Positions 1 through 5,041 of a DNA stretch of 8,642 bases are shown here, piece by piece; positions within the stretch are counted from its first letter, which is position 1; the number at the start of each line of letters is the position of its first letter. The notes under the pieces are model-generated. The model worked only from the letters and a program-made list of their open reading frames with translations, had not been told where the DNA came from and ran no database searches. A program made the position numbers and the translations under genes. Source of the DNA: Spirochaetaceae bacterium (GTDB lineage: Bacteria; Spirochaetota; Spirochaetia; Treponematales; Breznakiellaceae); assembly GCA_031290405.1 (NCBI GenBank), contig JAITNO010000027.1, forward strand, positions 1 to 8,642, given 5' to 3'.

Positions 1-1
1 G

Positions 2-2119
2 GGCCTCGCGGACGTCAAGAGCACGCAGAGGGGCGTTCGCAACGTCTATCAGCTCATCGCGGTGGACGAGTCGAACCCGGGCGCCGTGTGGCGCTTTGCC
101 GAAACCCGCGTCTCGGGCGACTTGAGCGCGGACATCCTCAAGGGGCACACCTATCACTTTTTGTTCTTGGGCGGCCATCTGGAAGACGCGGAGGCGCCCG
201 TGGGGCCCGGCAACCAGCCGACGCTGCTGGTTTCGGGATACCTGAGCAAAACGATGTCGGCGGAGGCCGGCGCAAGCCGGTTTTCGCTCGCGATGACGCC
301 GCTCGTGGTCGACGCGGCCTTCGTGAAGAACGGCGCGGGCGGCGCGGCGACGCGGCAGAGCGGGCGTCTGGCAAAGACCGTCGGCCTTGACGAAAAGACG
401 AGTTACACGTTCCGCGTCGTCCTGGGCGGCGACGAGGCCGGCGCCTTGGGGCCGGACGACGCGCTGCGGGCGGCGAAGGGCAACGGCGTCAAGCCGCTGA
501 TCGACGCCGAGGCCGGCGTGAAGGGCGGCGCGACGTACTGGGGCGACCTGTCGCTGCTGTCGAACGCCGCGTCTTTTAACGGGGATGAGATTAAAGACTA
601 CAACGACGCGAACAGGACCGATTCCAGCAAGCCGCACACGACGCGCGGCACGGCGGAGTACATGCTGACGACGCCGCAGGCGGGCACGGCGACGACGGCC
701 TCTTTCAAGATGGAATACGCCCCCTTCGGCCTGGCGGACGACGCGTGGGCAGGCGATAAGCCCGTCTGGGTCATCCGCAACGGCCTGAACGACAATCCGC
801 TGGGGCCGCAAGGCTGGACCACCGCCTCCCCCGGCGGCGCCCTCAGCGTGGCGGTGCTGGACCCGACAGCGGCGCGCGGCCCCGGGCTTTACGAGGGGAA
901 CAACCCCGCCCCCGTCGAAGGCGTGGACGCGGCAAGCGCCGACGGCCTGACGAACGCGCTGACCTTCCTCGACGCCAACGGCGATAAGGCTCGCTACGGC
1001 AGCTACACCATCATGCTGAGTGCGCAGCCCGCCGGCCTGCTGCTGCCCCCGATCGCGGTGGGCGACGACGTGGAGCTGGTAATCGACGGGACGGGAGCGG
1101 CCATCATCCTGCCGCCGCCCGATGACCTCTTTACCCCGGCAGGCGCCGTAAGCTACGGCAATGGGATAACGATCGGTGAACCCCCTGAACCGGTCTATGA
1201 TTACCTTGAGCACGGCAGCAGTTGCGCCGACCTTGACGGCTTTATCGTCGCCAACTATGCCGGCGCCAACGCTGTGGCAAATCCCGCCCGCGTCAAGATA
1301 ATCAACGCCGGCGGGCTGGGCGCGCAAATGGCGTCTATCAGCAACGAAGTGACCGCCGCCGGCGCCTATGTCTCGCTGGATTTGAGCGACGCCAGCAACA
1401 GCTTTGCGGGCACGATGCCCGCCACCATAAAAACCAACGCCTACGTCAAAGGCATCGCGCTGCCGGTAAGCGTCAGTAACATCGATGCGGGCGCGTTCAA
1501 CTACTTCGCCTCCCTTGCGACCGTGAGCCTGCCGGGGGTCCAGACCATCGGGAATAACGCGTTCAACAACTGCACCGCCCTTGCGACCGTGAGCCTCCCG
1601 GCGGCCCAGACCATCGGGAATGGCGCCTTCCAGAATTGCACCTCCCTTGCGACCGCGGACCTCCCGGTGGCCCAGACCATCGGGGCGAGCGCGTTCCAGA
1701 ATTGCGCCTTGGTCGACGTGAGCCTCCCGGTGGCCCAGACCATCGGGGATGGCGCGTTCTCCACCTGCACCTCCCTTGCGACCGTGAGCCTCCCGGCAGC
1801 CCAGACCATCGGGGGGGGCGCGTTCAACAAGTGCGCCGCCCTTGTGACCGTGAGCCTACCGGCGGCCCAGATCATCGGGGGGGACGCGTTCTTCAAGTGC
1901 ACCTCCCTTGTGACCGTGAGCCTCCCGGCAGCCCAGACCATCGTGGCGTATGCGTTCGACAGTTGCACCGCCCTTGCCAGCGTAACCTTGCCCGACGGCG
2001 TCGACATTCAAGATGCCAATGCATTCCCCGGCAAATTGATAAGCGCCTACGATGCCGGCGGCAAACTCGAGGGATCGTATACGCGGTCCCCGCCAAGCGA
2101 GACGTGGACGAAGCAGTGA
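2..2119 (+). CDS. Surface-type protein with C-terminal BspA-like leucine-rich repeats (5'-partial)
   Basis: The reading frame is open from the left window edge (GLADVKSTQRGVRNVYQL... precedes the GTG at 62), so the true start and any signal peptide lie upstream and GTG 62 should not be taken as the start. The visible part is about 705 residues. The first ~400 residues form beta-rich, Gly/Ala/Asp-rich sequence; the stretch KGHTYHFLFLGGHLE...PTLLVSGYLSK...MTPLVVDAAFV is vaguely like fimbrillin-type pilin domains (weak inference). A region of about 480 bp ending near 2017 then carries eight tandem repeats of the pattern AFxxCxxLxxVxLPxxQTIGxx, the BspA/Treponema leucine-rich type (LRR_5). Known BspA-family repeats are on exported or surface proteins that bind host proteins or other bacteria, so adhesion is plausible here. 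The protein ends in a short tail (GSYTRSPPSETWTKQ). A terminator at 2172-2204 closes the unit. Confidence 0.85.
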   Translation, partial: GLADVKSTQRGVRNVYQLIAVDESNPGAVWRFAETRVSGDLSADILKGHTYHFLFLGGHLEDAEAPVGPGNQPTLLVSGYLSKTMSAEAGASRFSLAMTPLVVDAAFVKNGAGGAATRQSGRLAKTVGLDEKTSYTFRVVLGGDEAGALGPDDALRAAKGNGVKPLIDAEAGVKGGATYWGDLSLLSNAASFNGDEIKDYNDANRTDSSKPHTTRGTAEYMLTTPQAGTATTASFKMEYAPFGLADDAWAGDKPVWVIRNGLNDNPLGPQGWTTASPGGALSVAVLDPTAARGPGLYEGNNPAPVEGVDAASADGLTNALTFLDANGDKARYGSYTIMLSAQPAGLLLPPIAVGDDVELVIDGTGAAIILPPPDDLFTPAGAVSYGNGITIGEPPEPVYDYLEHGSSCADLDGFIVANYAGANAVANPARVKIINAGGLGAQMASISNEVTAAGAYVSLDLSDASNSFAGTMPATIKTNAYVKGIALPVSVSNIDAGAFNYFASLATVSLPGVQTIGNNAFNNCTALATVSLPAAQTIGNGAFQNCTSLATADLPVAQTIGASAFQNCALVDVSLPVAQTIGDGAFSTCTSLATVSLPAAQTIGGGAFNKCAALVTVSLPAAQIIGGDAFFKCTSLVTVSLPAAQTIVAYAFDSCTALASVTLPDGVDIQDANAFPGKLISAYDAGGKLEGSYTRSPPSETWTKQ
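1493..2017 (+). repeat. Eight tandem 66-bp units encoding leucine-rich repeats
   Basis: Units start at 1493, 1559, 1625, 1691, 1754, 1820, 1886 and 1952. All are 66 bp (22 residues) except the fourth, which is 63 bp because one residue is missing after its Cys. Conserved protein positions are AF, an Asn/Lys/Ser-Cys pair, SLPxxQTIG and a small residue before the next AF. The DNA itself is nearly identical between units, including third codon positions. The last unit decays into a capping segment (SVTLPDGVDIQDANAFPG). Runs of 8 G (1811-1818) and 7 G (1877-1883) lie inside units 5-6 and 6-7 junctions. Confidence 0.93.
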
Positions 2120-2171
2120 GCAAAGTGAAGAGTAAGAGAAGAGAGTAAGAGAGCAAGAGATGTACGAGTGA

Positions 2172-2204
2172 AGGCCCGCCGGGGATGCCGGCGGGCTTTG
2201 TTTT
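2172..2204 (+). terminator. Rho-independent terminator of the leucine-rich repeat gene
   Basis: A perfect 9-bp GC stem (GCCCGCCGG at 2174-2182 with CCGGCGGGC at 2188-2196) closes a 5-nt loop and is followed by TTTGTTTT. It lies about 55 bp after the stop codon at 2119. The stretch between them is a purine-rich run of AGAG/AAGAG repeats with no other function I can name. Confidence 0.85.
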
Positions 2205-2212
2205 GGGGGAGC

Positions 2213-2241
2213 TTGCCGTTTGGGGGAAGATGCGGTAGAGT
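2213..2241 (+). promoter_or_regulatory. Predicted promoter of hicAB
   Basis: TTGCCG (2213-2218) and TAGAGT (2236-2241) are separated by exactly 17 bp, matching a sigma-70-type layout. The -10 box ends 7 nt before the hicA ATG at 2249, so transcription should start at or next to the start codon. The same geometry is seen upstream of two other genes in the window (near 7945 and 8140), which raises confidence. Confidence 0.55.
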
Positions 2242-2248
2242 CATAGCC

Positions 2249-2431
2249 ATGACGAATAAAGAAGTAATGAAACTCCTCAAAAAACATGGTTGGATCCATG
2301 ATAGAACTTCAGGGTCTCATTATATTTTTTGTAAAGAAGGTTTTCGCCCTGTTTCGGTTCCATTTCACGCGAATACTGATTTGGGAGTATTTGCAAAAGA
2401 AATCTTAAAAGAAGCCGACATCAAGGTTTAG
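2249..2431 (+). CDS. hicA: HicA-family mRNA interferase toxin
   Basis: The product has 60 residues, the usual size for HicA, which has a compact double-stranded-RNA-binding-like fold and cleaves mRNA when free of HicB. The family signature is clear: an N-terminal helix (TNKEVMKLLKKHGW), the active-site segment RTSGSHYIF with the catalytic His at residue 24, then VSVPFHANTDLGVFAKEILKEADI. The frame stays open back to 2168, but the family N-terminus begins at MTNKEV, so ATG 2249 is chosen. No Shine-Dalgarno sequence precedes it, and the predicted -10 box lies 7 nt upstream, so a leaderless mRNA is likely. The gene is markedly more AT-rich than its neighbours, suggesting horizontal acquisition. 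hicB follows 9 nt after the stop codon. Confidence 0.9.
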   Translation: MTNKEVMKLLKKHGWIHDRTSGSHYIFCKEGFRPVSVPFHANTDLGVFAKEILKEADIKV

Positions 2432-2435
2432 GAGG
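2430..2435 (+). promoter_or_regulatory. Ribosome binding site of hicB
   Basis: AGGAGG overlaps the hicA stop codon (TAG at 2429-2431) and sits 5 nt before the hicB ATG at 2441. This allows strong and probably coupled translation of the antitoxin from the same mRNA, while hicA itself lacks such a site. Confidence 0.85.
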
Positions 2436-2440
2436 AAAAA

Positions 2441-2770
2441 ATGGTTTACTTTTGTGAAATCAATAAGAACGACGACGGATTGTATATTGTCAATTTCCCG
2501 GACAAACCGAATGTAAAAACCTGCGGAACATCCGAAGAAGAAGCCGTGCTCATGGCCGAAGACGCGCTAAACGCCATCATTGAAACAGAAGTTTCGCATG
2601 GGATTCCATTCGTTGCGCCCAAGTATAAAAAAGGCCGTCCGGTTTCCGTTAATTACGGAAATTCAATCGCGGCGACCACGGCGCAGGCGGCGGCAGGTCA
2701 GGCCGTCCCGGCAACGGCGGCCCGGGGAACGGAAGAGGCGATGCCGGCAGTGCCGGCGTGGTCATCCTGA
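2441..2770 (+). CDS. hicB: HicB-family antitoxin with an aberrant C-terminus
   Basis: This is the partner of HicA: HicB binds and blocks the toxin and, in many systems, represses the operon. Residues 1-75 fit the HicB partial-RNase-H-like domain (GLYIVNFPDKPNVKTCGTSEEEAVLMAEDALNAII..., ending near KKGRPVSV). In full-length relatives a ribbon-helix-helix or helix-turn-helix DNA-binding domain follows this point. Here the rest (residues ~76-109) is an Ala/Pro-rich tail (IAATTAQAAAGQAVPATAARG...) from abruptly GC-rich DNA, with no recognisable DNA-binding fold in any of the three plus frames. Short HicB proteins without a DNA-binding domain do exist, so toxin neutralisation may be intact. A terminator follows at 2801-2836. 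Confidence 0.85.
   Translation: MVYFCEINKNDDGLYIVNFPDKPNVKTCGTSEEEAVLMAEDALNAIIETEVSHGIPFVAPKYKKGRPVSVNYGNSIAATTAQAAAGQAVPATAARGTEEAMPAVPAWSS
2743..2757. repeat. 15-bp perfect palindrome in the hicB tail
   Basis: GCCGGCA and TGCCGGC flank a single G within the aberrant GC-rich end of hicB. It may be part of whatever sequence replaced the normal 3' end, or an operator. Nothing else supports a function. Confidence 0.45.
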
Positions 2771-2800
2771 GGTGGGTAAAGTAAGTAAAACATGAAGTGT

Positions 2801-2836
2801 AAAAGCCCGTCGGCGATGAGCCGGCGGGCTTTTTTT
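2801..2836 (+). terminator. Rho-independent terminator of hicAB
   Basis: An 11-bp stem (2804-2814 with 2820-2830, one G-U pair) has the 5-nt loop GATGA and is followed by seven T; four A precede it, so it could also work in reverse. Its sequence closely resembles the terminator at 2172-2204, which lies on the other side of hicAB. Confidence 0.9.
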
Positions 2837-3075
2837 GTAGACGGAGGCGGGGGGGACAAGCCCCACGCGGGTGCGGGGGGACTTCTCCACCCTACCGTCG
2901 GGAGCCTCTCAACACGCCGTGTTGGAAGGATCAACGCCATAGTGCGGAGCTTCTTACCCTCCGTAGGGAAGCCTCTCCCCTTTGTTCTCTTTTCTTTGCT
3001 CTTTGACTAAAGCAACAATCATCCGCGCGCGTTAATACGGTGAGCCGGTTTCAAAACAGGCTTACATCTTTTTTT

Positions 3076-3081
3076 AAGGAG
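3076..3081 (+). promoter_or_regulatory. Ribosome binding site of the PPAEP lipoprotein gene
   Basis: AAGGAG lies 5 nt before ATG 3087, after a run of T. It fixes the start that gives a full lipoprotein signal peptide. Confidence 0.85.
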
Positions 3082-3086
3082 TTTAT

Positions 3087-4640
3087 ATGAAACGTATTTT
3101 GGTTAAAACGTTGTCGGTCGCGCTGTGCTGCGCGAGTCTTTTTATGGGGAGCTGCGGCAATCCAGCAGGGCCCCGAATGTCGTCCGATCAGTCTGTAACG
3201 GTCGACGAGCCCGACGCACCCGGCGATATTGCCACGCCGAATGAGTCGGACGACCTCGTCGATCCTGATGAGTCCGACGACCCTGACAACCCAGACGACC
3301 CGGGCTCTCCAGGCGACCCCGCCGACCCCGCCGACCCCGAGTCGCCTCCCGCCGAGCCTGAGGATCCGCCCGCAGAGCCCAACGCTCCGCCCGCAGAGCC
3401 CAACGCTCCGCCCGCAGAGCCCAACGCTCCGCCGGCAGAGCCCGCCGCTCCGCCCGCAGAGCCCAGTGCTCCGCCCGCAGAGCCCAACGCTCCGCCCGCA
3501 GAGCCCAACGCTCCGCCCGCGGAGCCCAACGCTCCGCCCGCGGAGCCCAACGCTCCGCCCGCAGAGCCCAGCGCTCCGCCCGCGGAGCCCAACGCTCCGC
3601 CGGCAGAGCCCAACGCTCCGCCCGCAGAGCCCAGCGCTCCGCCCGCGGAGCCCAACGCTCCGCCCGCCGAACCGGAGGCTCCGCCAGCAGAGCCCGGCGA
3701 GGCGGGGCTGTTCGTGAAGGGAGCGTCCGGCGTTACGTCGGTTGCCCTCGGCGGGGAGGGGCCCGTCTTTACGCGGGCCGCCGCATGGCTGGCCTCCCAT
3801 GCCGTCTCGGGCGGGGCATACACCATCGCGCTTGACCGCGACGAGACGGTGTCGCCCAATGCGCTCTCGCTCCCGTCAGGCGCGGCGCTCACGCTGACTA
3901 CGATAGAGGGGACAGGCGAGATAGAGCTGAGCCTGAGCGGTACGGGCACGATGTTCATCCTGGACGGCGGCGAAACGCTGACGCTGGACGGGTCGATTGT
4001 CCTGCGGGGGTTGCTGGACAACACCCTGTCCCTCGTACAGGTGGATGGCGGCCTCCTGGATATGCGCGGACAAAGCCGCCTTACAGGAAATCAACCCACA
4101 CCCGGAAGATCGATAAAAGGCTCGGGGGCGGCCGTTTTAAGCGGGGAACTGCGGATGAGCGAAGGCGCGTCCATTGACGGCAACGGAAAGGCCTCACAGC
4201 TGAACAGCATGGGCGGCGGCGTCTATGTGAAAGAAGGAGGCCGGGTGTCCTTGTCCGACAGCGCACGGGTGCAGAAGAACAACGCCTACTATGGCGGCGG
4301 CATCTATTCCGACAAAGGCGTCGTGATCCTGGGCGGCGGCGCGGCGGTAAGCGACAACTACTGTTATAATGACGGCGGGGGGCTGTACCTGTTGGGCGGG
4401 GAGTTTACGCTGACCGGCAACGCGGCGATTGGCCGAAACCAGGCGGGGAACTACGGGGGCGGCCTGTATGTCCGTGGCCCCATCCGTCTGGTCAAGACCG
4501 GAGGCGTGGTGTATGGCGCCGTCGACGTCAACTTCAACAGGAGCGGCAACAACTCGGCGGCGGCGTGCTACGCGGCTACCGAGTCATACAAACGGCTTTT
4601 CTCCAAAACCATTGCCATTGACGAGAACTGGCCCTGGTAA
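3087..4640 (+). CDS. Lipoprotein with PPAEPxx repeat stalk and beta-helix-like domain
   Basis: The product has 517 residues. Residues 1-22 form a lipoprotein signal peptide (basic MKRILVK, hydrophobic core, lipobox FMGS-C with the lipidated Cys at 23; Met at -3 is looser than in E. coli, as is common in spirochaetes). Residues ~30-86 are an acidic Asp/Pro-rich linker. Residues 87-205 are 17 tandem heptads PPAEPxx (xx mostly NA, also SA, AA, EA), likely a stiff extended stalk. Residues ~206-517 form a Gly/Ser/Thr-rich domain of short beta strands with GGGVY, GGGIY, GGGLY and GGGLY at residues 376, 403, 430 and 457. The exact 27-residue period suggests a right-handed beta-helix, and the motifs recall the GGA(I/L/V) repeats of polymorphic outer-membrane proteins. 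An anchored, stalked surface protein for adhesion or carbohydrate contact is inferred. I recognise no named family. Confidence 0.87.
   Translation: MKRILVKTLSVALCCASLFMGSCGNPAGPRMSSDQSVTVDEPDAPGDIATPNESDDLVDPDESDDPDNPDDPGSPGDPADPADPESPPAEPEDPPAEPNAPPAEPNAPPAEPNAPPAEPAAPPAEPSAPPAEPNAPPAEPNAPPAEPNAPPAEPNAPPAEPSAPPAEPNAPPAEPNAPPAEPSAPPAEPNAPPAEPEAPPAEPGEAGLFVKGASGVTSVALGGEGPVFTRAAAWLASHAVSGGAYTIALDRDETVSPNALSLPSGAALTLTTIEGTGEIELSLSGTGTMFILDGGETLTLDGSIVLRGLLDNTLSLVQVDGGLLDMRGQSRLTGNQPTPGRSIKGSGAAVLSGELRMSEGASIDGNGKASQLNSMGGGVYVKEGGRVSLSDSARVQKNNAYYGGGIYSDKGVVILGGGAAVSDNYCYNDGGGLYLLGGEFTLTGNAAIGRNQAGNYGGGLYVRGPIRLVKTGGVVYGAVDVNFNRSGNNSAAACYAATESYKRLFSKTIAIDENWPW
3345..3701 (+). repeat. 17 tandem 21-bp units encoding PPAEPxx
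   Basis: Seventeen in-register 21-bp units follow the pattern CCGCCCGCAGAGCCCAACGC plus T. Most differ only at GCA/GCG for Ala and AAC/AGC/AGT/GCC for the variable residue. The first (PPAEPED) and last two (PPAEPEA, PPAEPGE) are more diverged. Neighbouring units share variants in blocks, for example units 11-12 and 14-15, which points to unequal exchange or slippage. Because 21 is a multiple of 3, stop codons are absent in other frames too, creating long spurious open frames on both strands. Confidence 0.97.
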
Positions 4641-4656
4641 GGACGCGCCGGCAGGC

Positions 4657-4696
4657 CAAAAAAGAGCGGCAGCCCTGCGGACTGTCGCTCTTTTTG
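4657..4696 (+). terminator. Terminator of the lipoprotein gene (bidirectional)
   Basis: A 10-bp stem (4663-4672 with 4682-4691, one G-T wobble) with a 9-nt loop is followed by five T on the plus strand, 22 bp after the lipoprotein stop codon. Six A precede the stem, so it can also stop minus-strand transcription. Most of it is identical to the terminator next to tRNA-Leu, so it appears to be a duplicated copy. Confidence 0.85.
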
Positions 4697-4715
4697 CGGC
4701 GAAGAAGACTTGAAC
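4671..4715. repeat. 45-bp direct repeat, copy 1 (tRNA-Leu 3' end plus terminator part)
   Basis: These 45 bases are identical to 4859-4903. They comprise half of a terminator hairpin and the sequence corresponding (on the minus strand) to the T-loop, 3' T-stem and 3' acceptor strand of tRNA-Leu. The sequence beyond, into where the anticodon arm would be, is unrelated to a tRNA, so this is a fragment and not a second tRNA gene. Confidence 0.9.
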
Positions 4716-4837
4716 CCCTCCGGTCGCGGACCTCCTGTCCGCTCCCTCCGGGCCGCCTTCGCCCGCTGTCGGCGCCCTCCATGGCGCCTTTCCCTCCCGT
4801 TGGTCGGCGCGGGCTCGGAAGTTCAAGTCTTCTTCGC
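4699..4837. mobile_element. Small GC-rich element bounded by 17-bp inverted repeats derived from tRNA-Leu
   Basis: GCGAAGAAGACTTGAAC at 4699-4715 and its exact reverse complement at 4821-4837 enclose about 105 bp of GC-rich DNA. The interior holds further hairpins: GCGGAC/GTCCGC (4726-4742) and GGCGCC/GGCGCC (4771-4788). The right arm, extended to 4817, matches 21 nt of the tRNA-Leu T-arm and 3' acceptor in inverted orientation. No coding potential is evident. It could be a MITE-like or tRNA-derived repeat, a decayed integration footprint, or a structured RNA. Calling it mobile is inference from its structure. Confidence 0.45.
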
Positions 4838-4845
4838 TCTCATAC

Positions 4846-4883
4846 AAAAAGAAGCGACAGCCCTGCGGACTGTCGCTCTTTTT
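4846..4883 (-). terminator. Terminator of tRNA-Leu and the upstream minus-strand operon
   Basis: The perfect 8-bp stem AGCGACAG (4853-4860) / CTGTCGCT (4870-4877) with a 9-nt loop is followed on the minus strand by TTCTTTTT. It starts within a few nucleotides of the mature tRNA 3' end. T residues also follow on the plus strand, so it may be bidirectional. Confidence 0.85.
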
Positions 4884-4903
4884 GCGGCGAAGAAGACTTG
4901 AAC
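4859..4903. repeat. 45-bp direct repeat, copy 2 (in tRNA-Leu)
   Basis: This is the copy that overlaps the functional tRNA-Leu 3' end and its terminator, identical to 4671-4715 and offset by 188 bp. The tRNA copy is presumably the original. Confidence 0.9.
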
Positions 4904-4964
4904 TTCCATACCTCTCGGCACCAGCACCTCAAGCTGGCGTGTCTACCAGTTCCACCACCGCCGC
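4883..4964 (-). tRNA. trnL: tRNA-Leu (anticodon GAG)
   Basis: The 82-nt gene folds as a class II tRNA. Its acceptor 5' strand GCGGCGG pairs with TCGCCGC (last pair G-T), and the discriminator is A. The D-arm is GTGG-AACTGGTAGA-CAC. The anticodon stem CCAGC/GCTGG holds the loop TTGAGGT, giving anticodon GAG (plus-strand 4928-4930), which reads CUC and CUU. A short variable arm GCC-GAGA-GGT and a T-arm GGAAG-TTCAAGT-CTTCT follow. The long variable arm and A73 are Leu identity features. CCA is not encoded; A73 is followed directly by AAAAGAGCG of the terminator, so CCA must be added enzymatically. Confidence 0.97.
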
Positions 4965-5007
4965 GTCAGCCCGAAGGCCGATTGCCCTCGCTTTGGAAGG
5001 CGAAGGC

Positions 5008-5037
5008 ATTCTAGCGCACAATCAAAAATAATTGCAA
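5008..5037 (-). promoter_or_regulatory. Predicted promoter of tRNA-Leu
   Basis: On the minus strand TTGCAA (5032-5037) and TAGAAT (5008-5013) are 18 bp apart, placing the transcript start about 37 nt before the tRNA 5' end. The -35 box lies only 4 bp beyond the stop codon of the upstream TPR gene (5042), and no terminator separates them. The tRNA can therefore be made from its own promoter and by read-through. Confidence 0.65.
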
Positions 5038-5041
5038 GCGC

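Larger units (their letters stand above)
2771..3086. other. 316-bp intergenic region between hicB and the lipoprotein gene
   Basis: After the hicAB terminator this holds a G-rich stretch (7 G at 2849-2855, then a motif reading GGGGGACAAGCCCCACGC), an imperfect direct repeat (2882-2910 and 2950-2977, both reading CTTCT..ACCCT..CCGT..GGGA..GCCTCTC), a small AACAC-GCC-GTGTT hairpin (2911-2923) and a T/C-rich tract near 2975-3005. I see no convincing gene: the 72-codon open frame through it starts inside the terminator and has no family features. I found no well-spaced promoter for the downstream gene. TTGACT (3003) and TTAATA (3032) are 23 bp apart, which is too far. Confidence 0.6.

Noticed and set aside
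2168..2248. Upstream GTG start for hicA
   Set aside because: It would lie within the terminator stem-loop of the preceding gene and adds residues foreign to HicA. The predicted promoter lies downstream of it.
3003..3038. Promoter TTGACT / TTAATA for the lipoprotein gene
   Set aside because: The spacing is 23 bp, too long for a sigma-70 promoter, and no better pair was found.
1493..3701. CRISPR array
   Set aside because: The repeats are contiguous in-frame protein repeats (66 bp and 21 bp) with no unique spacers between them, and no cas genes are present.
3051..4024. Long open frames on both strands over the PPAEPxx array (Gly-Ser-Ala-rich and Arg-Ser-Leu-rich repeat proteins)
   Set aside because: They exist only because a stop-free 21-bp repeat is a multiple of 3. 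They have no ribosome site or family features, while the plus-strand lipoprotein has a ribosome site and a signal peptide.
4696..4850. Second tRNA gene at the direct-repeat copy
   Set aside because: Only the T-loop, 3' T-stem and 3' acceptor strand are present. No matching 5' acceptor, D-arm or anticodon arm can be found next to it.
4694..5014. Small open frames across the tRNA and inverted-repeat region (both strands)
   Set aside because: They cross a clear tRNA gene and terminators and carry no protein-family signal.
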